Source: Methanolobus profundi (GTDB taxonomy: Archaea; Halobacteriota; Methanosarcinia; Methanosarcinales; Methanosarcinaceae). From it: a stretch of 64,000 nt of DNA. The notes beneath the pieces are model-generated. The model ran no database searches. It saw nothing but the letters and a program-made list of their open reading frames with translations, and was not told the origin of the DNA. The position numbers and the translations under genes are program-made. The DNA is taken from positions 358,434 to 422,433 of the forward strand of contig NZ_FOUJ01000003.1 of NCBI RefSeq assembly GCF_900114835.1. The letters run 5' to 3'. Positions 27,744-38,000 of this stretch are shown piece after piece (position 1 is the first letter of the stretch; the number at the start of each line of letters is the position of its first letter).

Positions 27744-28886
27744 GTGTCTGATGATCTATTCAATATTAAGGTAGGAGATATCTCTTTTAGGAATCCCATT
27801 GCACTTGCGCCAATGGGTGGAGTGACCGATAGTAGTTTTGCTAACGAGAAAGCAAAGGATGCAGGGCTTGTGATACTTGGAGGATACAACCTCGATGAAG
27901 CAACACAAAAGGCAGCATCTGAGATCGTTGCAAGGGGCAGAGAGGAATTCGAGTCAGAAGAACCACTGAAGCTCATCGAAAATGAGATCAATGCAGTAAA
28001 TCCAGGACCTGTTGTAGCAGTTAATGTCAGGAGCACAACAGTTGAGCCACTCGTTGAAGCTGCAAAGGTTGCTAAGGAAGCAGGTGCGATCCTTGAGATC
28101 GATGCACATTGCAGACAGAAAGAAATGACAGATATCGGTACAGGACAGGCATTGCTTGCAGACCTGCCAAAGCTCTGTGACTGGATAGGTCAGATAAAGG
28201 AAACAGGAGTAACACTCTCTGTCAAAGTACGTGCCAATGTAGTGGATGATATAGAACTTGTACAGCAACTCGAGAACGCTGGTGCTGATATACTTCACCT
28301 CGATGCAATGAAAGAAGGTGCAGGTGCCGATCTTAAGCTCATAAAGGATATCCGTGACTCTACAAGGATGTTCATCATATGCAATAACTCCGTGACTGAT
28401 ATCGATGCTGCAAAGGACATGTTCTCAAGAGGTGCTGAAATGGTATCTGTTGCAAGAGGAGTCCTTGAGAATGACGGTCTTATCACCAACCTTGTGAATA
28501 TGATCTCAGCTCAGCAGGAAGATGTTGGATGGTACAACGCACCAAAACATGTTTGCAGAGGAGAAGGAGACCTCAGAGGACTTGCTTTCTGTTGTATGCC
28601 TGTAAAACCATGCCCTGTTCATAATGTGATCGATAAACTTGGATACAACGCACAGGAATTTGCAGATACCAAGATGGAATTTGCAAAAGGAACAATGCTC
28701 GAATATGGGGACAGTACATGCTTTGGCAGCCTTGTATGGTGCTGTAAGATCTCAAAGCCATGCTATCTCAGGGATGGAGTTCTGGAAACACTCGGTGTTT
28801 CAGATTCCGAATACATGAACCTCAAGAAAGAGCTTGCTGATCACATACTTGACCATGCTAAAAAGCCTGTCAACGCTAAGAAATAA
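27744..28886 (+). CDS. Methanogenesis marker 9 protein (dihydrouridine-synthase-like)
   Basis: The protein has 380 residues. The N-terminal 260 residues are a TIM barrel of the dihydrouridine synthase type (NPIALAPMGGVTDSSF at the FMN site). The C-terminus is a cysteine-rich domain found only in methanogens (KHVCRGEG, FCCMPVKPCPVHN, then CFGSLVWCCKISKPC). The substrate is unknown. It begins with GTG after GAGGTAAAAAC. It runs directly into the CitG-like gene, 6 bp away, making it the likely first gene of a cofactor operon. Confidence 0.85.
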   Translation: MSDDLFNIKVGDISFRNPIALAPMGGVTDSSFANEKAKDAGLVILGGYNLDEATQKAASEIVARGREEFESEEPLKLIENEINAVNPGPVVAVNVRSTTVEPLVEAAKVAKEAGAILEIDAHCRQKEMTDIGTGQALLADLPKLCDWIGQIKETGVTLSVKVRANVVDDIELVQQLENAGADILHLDAMKEGAGADLKLIKDIRDSTRMFIICNNSVTDIDAAKDMFSRGAEMVSVARGVLENDGLITNLVNMISAQQEDVGWYNAPKHVCRGEGDLRGLAFCCMPVKPCPVHNVIDKLGYNAQEFADTKMEFAKGTMLEYGDSTCFGSLVWCCKISKPCYLRDGVLETLGVSDSEYMNLKKELADHILDHAKKPVNAKK

Positions 28887-28892
28887 ACAGAC

Positions 28893-29849
28893 ATGAAAGA
28901 TGCACTTTATACAATAGACAGAGGACACTATCCTCTTGCAGCCTATGTTGCACGCTGTGCTCAGCTTGCCATGTGCCTGGAAGTATCAGCCTATCCAAAA
29001 CCTGGAAACGTTGACAGGCATGATGACTATGAGGATACACGTTACGAACATTTCCTCAGCTCAGCTACAGCTGTCTATCCTGTTATAGAGGAAGCATCAT
29101 CGAACACGAAAGGTGTTGGCAGGTTCATCAAAAAGGCTGCCACCGAGAGTGTGAACTGGCAAAGTGGTGGTAACACACACTTTGGAGCATTCATTCTGCT
29201 CGTCCCACTGGCAATGGCATGTGGAGAGATATTCGAAGAAGACGAGACCTTTACGATCCAGCAACTCATAGAATGTGCATACAGGATCGTAAAGAATACT
29301 GATACCACCGACTCGGTTAACTTTTACAGTTGTTTCGATGCAGCAGGGGTAAAGGTGAACCCTGTTGACGAGTTCGACCTCCAGAACAGTGAAGCTATCG
29401 ATGAGCTTAACGAGAAGGATATGACCCTTTACAAGCTCATGGATGTTGCCAGAGGTTACGACATCATCGCCAATGAATGGGTAACCGGTTTTAAGAGATG
29501 TGCACAATGTGCTGAGATCATCATCGACGGGATGAACGGACTGCTTGCTCCTAAAATAGAAGCAGACATCAACAATATCACAGTCTATACATTCCTGAAG
29601 ATACTTTCAGAGAACGAGGACACATTCATCAGCACTAAAACCGATACCGAAACAGCACTGGAAGTATCAGCAAAAGCAAAGGCAATAGTAGAAAAGATAT
29701 ATACTAGCAATGAGAACTTTATTACTGCATTACCTCTAATAGAGGAACTGGACAGAGAACTTCTTGAAAAGAGAATAAATCCGGGATCCACAGCTGATAT
29801 TGTTATTGCCGGTCTGTTCATTTCACTGCTTACAGGAGTCAGATCCTAA
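28893..29849 (+). CDS. CitG/MdcB-like triphosphoribosyl-dephospho-CoA synthase family protein
   Basis: The protein has 318 residues. It belongs to the CitG family by AMCLEVSAYPKPGNVDRHDDYEDT near residue 30 and the glycine-rich QSGGNTHFGAFILLVPLA. Methanogens have no citrate lyase, so the CoA-derived prosthetic group is not the expected product. Homologues occur in tetrahydromethanopterin biosynthesis clusters, also in methylotrophic bacteria. The next genes, DUF447 and dmrB, support a pterin role. It overlaps DUF447 by one base. Confidence 0.85.
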   Translation: MKDALYTIDRGHYPLAAYVARCAQLAMCLEVSAYPKPGNVDRHDDYEDTRYEHFLSSATAVYPVIEEASSNTKGVGRFIKKAATESVNWQSGGNTHFGAFILLVPLAMACGEIFEEDETFTIQQLIECAYRIVKNTDTTDSVNFYSCFDAAGVKVNPVDEFDLQNSEAIDELNEKDMTLYKLMDVARGYDIIANEWVTGFKRCAQCAEIIIDGMNGLLAPKIEADINNITVYTFLKILSENEDTFISTKTDTETALEVSAKAKAIVEKIYTSNENFITALPLIEELDRELLEKRINPGSTADIVIAGLFISLLTGVRS

Positions 29850-30436
29850 TGCTTAAGAACCTGAACCTTGATGATTTTGGTATTTATGAAGGCATATCAG
29901 AGACAATAGTCACAACCAATCATGGATGGACACCTAATGCTGCTCCCATGGGTATCATACGCAAAAAGGACAAGCTTTTTCTGCGTTTGTTCAAAGGTTC
30001 AACTACCTACAAGAACGTTCTTTCCGAGAAGATGATCGTTGCAAATATAACATGGGACCCTATCGTTTTTGTGAATTCTACTTTTACAGACCTTGAGGAC
30101 TCTGATTTTGAAACAGAACACTTCAATGGTAAGAATTTAGTCTCACTAAAAGAAGCACAGTGCTGGATAGCTTTTGAGTGCACCAACACAAAGCTCACAT
30201 CAGAGGCAATGGTCACAGAGCTCATACCCATAAGGACACATATCGACAAATGTATCCTGAGAGCTCCTAACCGTGGTCTTTTCGGGGTCATCGAAGCATG
30301 CATACATGCCACCAGATACCAGCTCACAGGCGAGGACAAGTACCTCAGACTGATAAAGGCATACGGTGACATCGTGGAAAAATGCGGCGGAGATGACGAG
30401 AAAGAGGCAATGAAGTTGCTTTACGCTTATCTCTGA
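29849..30436 (+). CDS. DUF447 protein, probable methanopterin biosynthesis component
   Basis: The protein has 195 residues and a flavin-reductase-like split barrel (ETIVTTNHGWTPNAAPMGIIRKKDKLFLRLFKGSTTYKN). It is the DUF447 family that accompanies CitG-like and methanopterin genes in archaea and in C1-metabolising bacteria. Its exact step is not known to me. The ATG overlaps the last base of the preceding stop codon, so the two are tightly coupled. Confidence 0.82.
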   Translation: MLKNLNLDDFGIYEGISETIVTTNHGWTPNAAPMGIIRKKDKLFLRLFKGSTTYKNVLSEKMIVANITWDPIVFVNSTFTDLEDSDFETEHFNGKNLVSLKEAQCWIAFECTNTKLTSEAMVTELIPIRTHIDKCILRAPNRGLFGVIEACIHATRYQLTGEDKYLRLIKAYGDIVEKCGGDDEKEAMKLLYAYL

Positions 30437-30482
30437 TACTCAATGAAAAGAGTATTAATAAGAAAAGAACTATTTTTCCCCT

Positions 30483-31190
30483 ATGACAAAAACGATAGCA
30501 TGGGGAATTACCGGAGCAGGCCATTTCCTTACATCCAGTTTTGGGATATTCAGCCAGATAAAAAGTGAACATGATGTCAGAGTGAATACTTTCCTTTCCA
30601 GTGCAGCCGAAGAGGTTGTCAGAATGTACGGACTGGAAGATGAACTGGAAAAGATATCCTGCGGTGAATATCTGGAAGAGGTATTCCTTGAGACACAGCA
30701 AGGAAAGAGCTGGCCAAAGACCGGGCGTTTTCTGCTTGACAAATATGATGCACTTATCATCACCCCTGCAACATCAAATACCGTATCCAAAATTGCACAC
30801 GGTACCGCAGACTCACTTGTCAGCAATGCAGTTGCACAGGCAGTAAAAGGAGGAGTGCCTGTCTATGTCGTCCCTGTAGATATAGCAGGTGTTGTCATAT
30901 CGGAACTTCCGTTCGGCATCGCAAGGGAGCTTTGCCAGAAATGTGACCCATGTCCGCCCAGGGATAACTGTCCCAACAATGCGATCACAGACCAGATCGA
31001 TCTGCTCAAATGTACCGGATGTGCAATATGCAAAGATCTCTGTAACTTCAATGCCATCAAAGGCGGACCTGTGGAACTGAAAGTAAGGGATATCGATGCA
31101 AGGAACGTTGAGATCATCAAAGAACTTGAAGGTATAACTGTACTTGAGAAACCAGAGGATATACTGGATATACTTAAAGATATACTGTGA
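30483..31190 (+). CDS. dmrB: Dihydromethanopterin reductase (acceptor), DmrB
   Basis: The protein has 235 residues. It reduces dihydromethanopterin (or its sarcinapterin form) to the tetrahydro cofactor, the last step of C1-carrier synthesis. The N-terminal flavoprotein fold resembles phosphopantothenoylcysteine decarboxylase (WGITGAGHFLTSS, ITPATSNTVSKIAHG). The C-terminal ferredoxin part binds two [4Fe-4S] clusters (CQKCDPCPPRDNCP and CTGCAICKDLC). This domain order is the known one for the Methanosarcina enzyme. It follows DUF447 after 46 bp. Confidence 0.9.
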   Translation: MTKTIAWGITGAGHFLTSSFGIFSQIKSEHDVRVNTFLSSAAEEVVRMYGLEDELEKISCGEYLEEVFLETQQGKSWPKTGRFLLDKYDALIITPATSNTVSKIAHGTADSLVSNAVAQAVKGGVPVYVVPVDIAGVVISELPFGIARELCQKCDPCPPRDNCPNNAITDQIDLLKCTGCAICKDLCNFNAIKGGPVELKVRDIDARNVEIIKELEGITVLEKPEDILDILKDIL

Positions 31191-31206
31191 ACATACAGTT
31201 CATCTT

Positions 31207-31878
31207 TTATCTAATTCCCAGCTTTCTTCCAAGTTTATTCAGATGTCCGATGAACATCTGTTTTACCACAAAGGATACAGGTGTCTTACAACCTCCAGGG
31301 CTGGTGCGTCCCGCACGTATAGCATCAAGAACCGATCCAACACTTCTCTCATCGACATGGATCTCGGTGTATGATCTACCAACCATTTCAGCCTCATGGG
31401 AATCACTACCACCCACCATTGGAAAACCAAGATCAATGGCAGCTTCCTTAGCCTTTTTATTGGGACCATCGGTCACACAACGGGAATTGAGAACCTCTAT
31501 GGCATCAGCATCCAGACCTTCTATATAGCCTATACCATGTGATGTCAGTTTGAAAGGATGAGGGATTATCACAACAGCACCCTGCTGACGTGCTCTTTTT
31601 ATCGTTTCCTCAGGAGTTAGTCCGGACTCGATCGGTTCATTTATACCAAGAGCAAGGATATGTCCTTTTGAAGAGCTGACCTCCACACCCGGTATGATAA
31701 TAAGTTTGGAGCCGATCTCCTTTGCTCTTTTGGAACAGGCGAAACCGCCTTCTATTCGGTCATGGTCACATATGGCAAGACCATCCAGTCCGTTCCTGAC
31801 CGCATGTTCGAGAATATCATCAAGACTGGCATTGCTATCCTTTGAATAACAGGAATGGACGTGAAGATCGAACTTCAT
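31207..31878 (-). CDS. PHP domain metal-dependent phosphoesterase
   Basis: The protein has 223 residues. Metal-binding motifs of the PHP family are present: DLHVHSCYSKDS at the start, ICDHDRIEGG near residue 37, IPGVEVSS, VIIPHPF and GGSDSHEAEM. Small PHP enzymes of this type hydrolyse nucleoside or AMP-like phosphoesters; the substrate here is unknown. It converges on dmrB, with 16 bp between stop codons. A TATA-like AAAATATC about 35 bp upstream would give it its own promoter. Confidence 0.85.
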   Translation of the reverse strand: MKFDLHVHSCYSKDSNASLDDILEHAVRNGLDGLAICDHDRIEGGFACSKRAKEIGSKLIIIPGVEVSSSKGHILALGINEPIESGLTPEETIKRARQQGAVVIIPHPFKLTSHGIGYIEGLDADAIEVLNSRCVTDGPNKKAKEAAIDLGFPMVGGSDSHEAEMVGRSYTEIHVDERSVGSVLDAIRAGRTSPGGCKTPVSFVVKQMFIGHLNKLGRKLGIR

Positions 31879-31915
31879 GCAAATACCATAGTCCTCAGAG
31901 TTAATAAAGATATTT

Positions 31916-32020
31916 TAAAAAAGTTGGATAGGAGTTGCGAACGGGCAATAGAATTTTGGTGGTTGGGTGGTTGGATAGGATTGGTGGTACATTAGAGAAG
32001 TTAGCACCGTTCGCAAATGT
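31916..32020 (-). ncRNA. Candidate small RNA with C-rich loop and duplicated UCCUAUCCAAC motif
   Basis: On the minus strand a 10-bp perfect stem TTGCGAACGG/CCGTTCGCAA (32016-32007 and 31944-31935) encloses a C-rich loop of about 62 nt. The 3' tail ends in six T (31922-31917). TCCTATCCAAC occurs once in the loop (31980-31970) and once in the tail (31933-31923). A TATA run at 32038-32049 puts the transcript start near 32019. No reading frame is present. The loop segment TACCACCAAT matches a ribosome site elsewhere in the window. The transcript itself is a prediction. Confidence 0.55.
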
Positions 32021-32037
32021 ACTAACGACCTTATCGC

Positions 32038-32049
32038 ATATATATATAT
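32038..32049 (-). promoter_or_regulatory. TATA element of the candidate small RNA
   Basis: ATATATATATAT lies about 25 bp upstream of the predicted RNA start and 40 bp downstream of the hflX stop codon. Confidence 0.4.
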
Positions 32050-32089
32050 CGCCAGCTATAAAATTATTTACTATTAAATGAAAAGTATC

Positions 32090-33361
32090 TCAGGATAACG
32101 TTTTCACCAAAGAGATAGCTTTGTTAATTATCTTATCCCGTGCTTCAAGATCGATCGATATACCATCTTCATAGTTGACACTGTGGACAACACCCTCCTC
32201 AAATATCCATGCTACAAGAGACATAGCTTCCTCTGACATAGGGAATGACAGGGTGATGCGCTTCCACTCAGGAAGCAGGTCATGTATACTGGCCTTAAGT
32301 TCATCGAAACCCATACCGGTCCTCGCAGAGACAGCTACCGGATCCGGTGCCAGATAACCAAGACTTAACATGCGTTCCTGAAGTTCCTCTTCGGATATCA
32401 TGTCCATTTTATTGAAAACTGTTACAATACCAACATCTTGCAACTGGTCCCACATTGTCTCATGACAGACAAGCAATTTCTTGCGTATGAGCTCCAATGG
32501 TTCAGATGAATCCACAACAAGAAGAACAACATCAGCAAGGAATATCTCATCAAGAGTTGACCTGAAAGCATCGACCATCCAGTGAGGGAGATCTTCGATA
32601 AAACCAACGGTATCTGTGAGAAGAACATCACGACCCTGCACATTCAGCGACCGGGTCGTGGGAAGCAATGTTGTGAACAACATATCTTTTGACTCTACAG
32701 CCTCATCCACAAGTGCATTGAAAAGAGTGCTTTTTCCAGCATTGGTATATCCTGCAAGTGCAACAAGAGAGAAGCCACGGGAATGCCTGTGAGCCCTGAG
32801 GGTTTCATTGTCCTTCTGTATGGTCTCAAGTTCTTTCCTGATGCGTATCATCCGGTTCTTTACATCCTGTGCGTAAGAGTCCTCATAACCACCAAGTCCC
32901 ATGAAACCAGGTCTTTCATCTTTCTTCAAGAGGGATATTACAGCCCTGGCACGAGGGAGTTCATATTCCAGTCTTGCAAGTTCCACCTGTAACTTTGAAC
33001 GGTGTGTGGTAGCCCTGGTAGCGAATATTTCAAGGATAAGCTGGAACTTATCGATAGTTTCGCAGCGACATGTCTCAGATATATTGTATATCTGCATTGT
33101 TGTGAGTGGGTTATGGAAAATGACCTTATCCGGCCTGAGGTCAGCCACTATCTGTGCCAGCTCTTCGACCTTGCCCCTTCCAAGATGGTACTTTCTGTCA
33201 GGATGCCTGGTCTGTGTAAGTTCACCAATTATCTCATAACCTGCGGCTCCTGCAAGCTCTCTTAGCTCATTCATCTGAAGCTCGTTCTTCTCATCTTCAG
33301 ACCGGGGTTCATTTCTTTTTACCAGAATAGCACGCATCATCGACATCCCGGGTTCCTGCAT
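32090..33361 (-). CDS. hflX: GTPase HflX
   Basis: The protein has 423 residues. It is a ribosome-associated GTPase that rescues or splits stalled ribosomes. The N-terminal HflX domain includes QTRHPDRKYHLGRGKVEEL and a coiled coil. The G domain has G1 GYTNAGKSTLFN, G3 DTVGFIEDLP and G4 NKMD. The first ATG (33361) is given; a second ATG nine codons in, behind GGGATG, is also possible. It is 12 bp downstream of the DUF2209 gene and probably co-transcribed. Confidence 0.94.
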   Translation of the reverse strand: MQEPGMSMMRAILVKRNEPRSEDEKNELQMNELRELAGAAGYEIIGELTQTRHPDRKYHLGRGKVEELAQIVADLRPDKVIFHNPLTTMQIYNISETCRCETIDKFQLILEIFATRATTHRSKLQVELARLEYELPRARAVISLLKKDERPGFMGLGGYEDSYAQDVKNRMIRIRKELETIQKDNETLRAHRHSRGFSLVALAGYTNAGKSTLFNALVDEAVESKDMLFTTLLPTTRSLNVQGRDVLLTDTVGFIEDLPHWMVDAFRSTLDEIFLADVVLLVVDSSEPLELIRKKLLVCHETMWDQLQDVGIVTVFNKMDMISEEELQERMLSLGYLAPDPVAVSARTGMGFDELKASIHDLLPEWKRITLSFPMSEEAMSLVAWIFEEGVVHSVNYEDGISIDLEARDKIINKAISLVKTLS

Positions 33362-33373
33362 GGACCCCTTATT

Positions 33374-33766
33374 TCACTGGATATCCAGTTCTTTGAGAAG
33401 TAGTTTTCTTGAGCTGAGAGAAACATGATGAGCGATCTCGATACATCTTCTTTCGCTCAAGGATTCCTGATATTTAAGTTCATGAGAGAACATACTATCA
33501 ATTAACCATTGGGGCTTATTGTAGAAATCACCTGCTTCTGTAACTAGGGTCCCGCTGAACTTCAGTTCGGAAACGGTTTCTTCCACCATCTTTACAACAT
33601 CAGGAACCTCAGGTGCGGACCTGCTCCTGAATGTCCTTATAGCGATCTGGTTCACTTTCTCCACATGGTCTGCAGTAACTGAAGCAGAGACAGCAGCACA
33701 CACCATGAAGTATCCGTCCTTTACCTTATGGCGTCCTGAAATGTCCACTGCAATTATATCAAACAT
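33374..33766 (-). CDS. DUF2209 family protein
   Basis: The protein has 130 residues and starts MFDIIAVDISGRHKVKDGYFMVCAA. This looks like an RNase H-type first strand with Asp in DISGRH and fits the archaeal DUF2209 family. The function is not established. It is followed within 12 bp by hflX and preceded by endA on the same strand. Confidence 0.7.
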   Translation of the reverse strand: MFDIIAVDISGRHKVKDGYFMVCAAVSASVTADHVEKVNQIAIRTFRSRSAPEVPDVVKMVEETVSELKFSGTLVTEAGDFYNKPQWLIDSMFSHELKYQESLSERRCIEIAHHVSLSSRKLLLKELDIQ

Positions 33767-33840
33767 CTGCTAAAGCAAAGTCGGCGATATTATATAAATT
33801 TGAGCAGTTCATAGAGATAATATCTGATCTTGATCTGAAA

Positions 33841-34899
33841 TTACATCTTTATCCTGCCAATATCGACATACTCGATACCACTGGCATATTCCACAGCATA
33901 TAACATCTGCTTCCTGACACTGTTAGCAAGTCTTACAGCCCTTGACATTACAGGGAGGAAGAACTCATAGTCCTGAGGAATAGCATGGATGAGATACTCG
34001 GAGTGAGGAAGTTTGCTGATAGACTGCACTTCATTGTAGACCCTGAAATGCGTACCGAACTTGAAACCTGTCTTTGGAACAAAACCCCTGCTGCGAAGAT
34101 CGACATAGGTGTTGTACTTTCGCATGAAATCAGGTTCAATAGAATAGGCCATTTCAGAGAATTGTGTCAGGTCGACCATATCTTCCTTTACACTGTCCTT
34201 TATCTCTATAACTCCCTGTTCCAGCAGATATGCAGATTCAACAAGCGATAGCTGCAGACGTTCATTGTCCAATGGTTTACCATAGAATCCGTTCTCATGG
34301 AGCAGGTGTGATGCCTGTTCATCCCAGATAAGCACACGGTCCTCAAGCATGGTAGCAGGGATCGTGCTATCTCCTGGAAGAGATGTAGCCATATTACCTT
34401 TTATGTCGGCCTTTTTGACCTCATAATATGTGAGATCACTTTCTTCATCAACGATAGCAAGCACCATCTGTTTGCGAACGTTCAGTGCAGCATTGTACTG
34501 GGAGATCAGATCATTTAGGAGCATTGGCACGCGTTCGGACCTGACATAGACGAACATCTTTGCCTGGGTCTTACCCGGATGTCCACCTCTTGGGTATACC
34601 CTGAAATCCGTTACGCTTGGCTGCACATAATAACCTCTCTCACGGAGATCCTTGTAAACGATGTATTTCAATTCGAAGAACTGCTGTCTTTTTGATGCTT
34701 CGGTGAAGAACTCCTCAAAACCAAGGGTCCTGTCATCCAGAGTTATCTCAAGCTTGTTCTTATAAAGCAGATATGCTGCCTCAACTAATGTGAGTTCAAG
34801 AACATCGCCCTTTGGACGCCCATAGTATCCGGTGTTATAAAGCTCATTGATAGCCTGCTTCCCGGACTTTACCCTATCTTTGACAAGTTTTCCGATCAA
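33841..34899 (-). CDS. endA: tRNA-splicing endonuclease
   Basis: The protein has 352 residues: two fused copies of the endonuclease fold, the homodimeric long form of Euryarchaeota. It cuts the bulge-helix-bulge introns of pre-tRNA and pre-rRNA. The C-terminal half carries the active site (GTHFRVYNEVQSISKLPHSEYLIHAI and VRKQMLYAV). The N-terminal half is a degenerate copy (DFRVYPRGGHPGKTQAK). The start is TTG at 34899, five bases after AGGTGA; the frame extends 17 codons further but without a ribosome site. Confidence 0.93.
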   Translation of the reverse strand: MIGKLVKDRVKSGKQAINELYNTGYYGRPKGDVLELTLVEAAYLLYKNKLEITLDDRTLGFEEFFTEASKRQQFFELKYIVYKDLRERGYYVQPSVTDFRVYPRGGHPGKTQAKMFVYVRSERVPMLLNDLISQYNAALNVRKQMVLAIVDEESDLTYYEVKKADIKGNMATSLPGDSTIPATMLEDRVLIWDEQASHLLHENGFYGKPLDNERLQLSLVESAYLLEQGVIEIKDSVKEDMVDLTQFSEMAYSIEPDFMRKYNTYVDLRSRGFVPKTGFKFGTHFRVYNEVQSISKLPHSEYLIHAIPQDYEFFLPVMSRAVRLANSVRKQMLYAVEYASGIEYVDIGRIKM

Positions 34900-35042
34900 A
34901 AAGTTCACCTGAATTGAATAAGAATATTGATACAATGTATATGGGTTCAAATATGGTACTACCTATTTAACCATAGTGGAGTGAAAAATAAAGGATATTC
35001 TAAATGAACGTTTCTGATTGAAAAATAAAAGGAAGATTGGCA

Positions 35043-38000
35043 TCAGCCCTTCTTCCTGTGGGCCATACAGTAGCCTGCAAGCAGGAACGCGAGTATAGAT
35101 ACAACACCTTCGAATGCAGGAATGCTCTTTGAAGCTGGTCCTTCCAGATTATCAGTTGATACTGCCTCATCGTCCGCAGATCCTGTTGATATTTCTGTAT
35201 CTCCCTGATCAACTGACCCTAGTTTTGAATCACCTACTATCGCAAACGGAGAGAATCCCGATGTCGTTGCTTTAAAGTGAAGATACTCATCATCCTCATC
35301 AACAAGTTCAGTATCAAGCTCTTCCCATTCTCCATCAGAATAATGAAGAAGTCTTACGCTACCTTCATCAACCTCATTCTCTGCAAGCCATTCCTTACTG
35401 ACCTTGAAACCTATGACACAATCCTCTATGTTCTCAGAGAAACCTGATTTCCCGACCCATATATTGAGATTGCGATAGACCGTTCCTTCTGGTTCCTTAT
35501 CCACAAGGGCAGATGTATCATGCAGACACTCCACAGTTGCAGATATCTGTCCCCAGTTTCGGGAAGCTGTGAACTGGATGTATTCTAATTCGTTGTCCTC
35601 ATCCGTAAAGTCATAGGATGTGACAGAGTCCTTTGTCACGAACTCGGATCTTACGTCCTTGAATGCGATGTTCTCGTAGAGTTCGCCTGTGGTGCCTCCA
35701 CCACCGCCTCCTCCGCCACCGCCGCCGGAGCTGGTGGATGTTGAAGTAGTAGGTGAAACGGGATTTACCAGGATATTTTCTGAGTTCTCATCGGACCAGT
35801 CACCATTGTCATCCTTGACCTTGAAGTAAATTGTGTGATTGCCTACTGAAAGATCAGAAGATGTGAAACTCAGCTCTGTGCTCAACTGACCATCGATATT
35901 AGAACGCCAGTTGCAGGCAACTATGGAGCCATCTTGATCGGTTCCGTTTCCTGAGAAGGTCACAGATGATCCGTAGTTTAAAGTGTTGGAAGAAATAACA
36001 AAATCTGATACCGATGGTATCTGATTATTTTTATTTACTGTTATTTCATACTCTCTGTAAGGGTAAAAAATCCATGTATCCGTATCTGCCACTCTAAGTT
36101 TAATATCATCTGCAAGGTCAACATCTGAACCTTTATCAAGAGTGATGATCTTGTAATTGAACATTCTAATTTCTGTCCATACGGTGTCGACCATAAACAC
36201 TCCATAGGTATCTCTACTTTTTACATCAAAATAATCATCATAACCAACCAGCCATATACCACTCAGTATAATATAGCTATCAGATGAAGTGGATTTTATC
36301 TCATTAATATTTGTGCGGAAAACTGTGATATTCTCAAGAGGTCCGACATCAGTTTTGTATTCCCAGGTTAATTCATCTGTTGAACTGCTAACGTTCTGAA
36401 TGAACAACATTTCGCCATCTTTGCGAATTTCAATATTAGCTGTGGTGTTGGTATCGACATCGGTTACGATCAATTCATAACCTAGTGGCAATTCCAGTGG
36501 TGAACCTATATTAAGAGTATACTCCGAATCAGAATCAATGATCAATCTGGCCAGTTTAGAAGGCACAGTGTCATTAAAAGATACATATCTGTCTCCAAAT
36601 AAACCTATCAATGTATAGGTCATATTGTTCACTTCATTATTTTCTGGGTCAAAGTCTGCTTTATAGTCTATCTGAACCGGTGATGTTTCATACCACATAT
36701 ACTCAAATTCAATTGTAGAGGATTCAGAGTTAGAATATATCCATGGATGCGTAATTGATAACCGTTCCGTACCAATATTAGTATCTAAATCATATACAAA
36801 TCCGGCAAAATCCTTGTAATCCCAAGATAGTTCATCATACCACGAAAATGGACCTGAGATTACTGTTCCACGAACTTCATAGTTTTCAGAGGACAGAATA
36901 TCCTCTTTTAAATAGAAAGATGGTTCATCTGAGTTCGCAACTTTGAAGTCAAATCCTTCACCAAGATATACTTCTGAATTAGACGTTAAATTTAGTTGTT
37001 CAAAGTTATACATGGAAATAGAATTTGTGTTTACTTCAGCAACTTCAAGCTCTCCAAACTCGTCTCCTTCTTCGATCTCCAACCAGTCACTCTTATAATC
37101 ACGAATCCAGATGCCTCCTACTACCGCAAGTCCATCGATCTGGCCCTGGAATACATCAGTTACTAGTAATCTGAAAACTACTATATCATTTTGTTCAGGT
37201 ATATCAACGCAATATTCCCATGTAACTGAACCATCACTAACATCGATTATTTCAGATGCAATGGACTCACCATCTTTAGTGAATTCCATCCATACTTTGT
37301 TATGTTCAACATCAATCATTTTTGCAGTAATAGCATAATTATTAGTGAGCTCAATTGTCGAATTATTTCTAAGAGTATATTTGTCATCTGAATCAACAAG
37401 TAATTTAGTCAACTTTCCTGGATTAGTGTCTGAAATTGGTACAAAAAAGTCTCCAAAAAGACAAAATCCTGGATATGTCTGGTTATTTTCAAATGAATTT
37501 TCATCTGCAAAATTGGCTGCATAGTCTACTTGAGATATTGTAGTAGAATATTGTACTTCCCCTTCATTAATAGTCCAACCTGTTAAATTTGAACCGTTAA
37601 TAGCGGTTATGTTGTAGATTCTCAATATTTCAGTTGATATATTCTTATCTATGTCATAGTAGAAGCCTGCAAAGTTAGATCCATTTATCTCAATATACTT
37701 TCCATTAGTTTCAATTGATGATATTTCTTGACTATCATATACAGGGCTTCTGATTTCAACATCCATTCCTGCAGGATACGTTGGGAAATATGGAACAACA
37801 ATGTTCCATTTCCATTTCATAATTGCTGTATCATTTTCATTTGAAACAACAGCAGTAATGGAATGAATTCCCGAATCGGAAATTGTGGGATAGTATGAGG
37901 CCGTTATTACCGATTGGTTGATTTGTTCATATTTTCCATCAAGATACCATGTAATATTTACATAGTCGCTTGCATTTATGTCAAAAACAGGGATATCTCC

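Noticed and set aside
34950..34965. GGTTCAAAT as a tRNA T-arm
   Set aside because: The remainder of a tRNA (acceptor and D arm) cannot be formed around it; no tRNA gene was found anywhere in the window.
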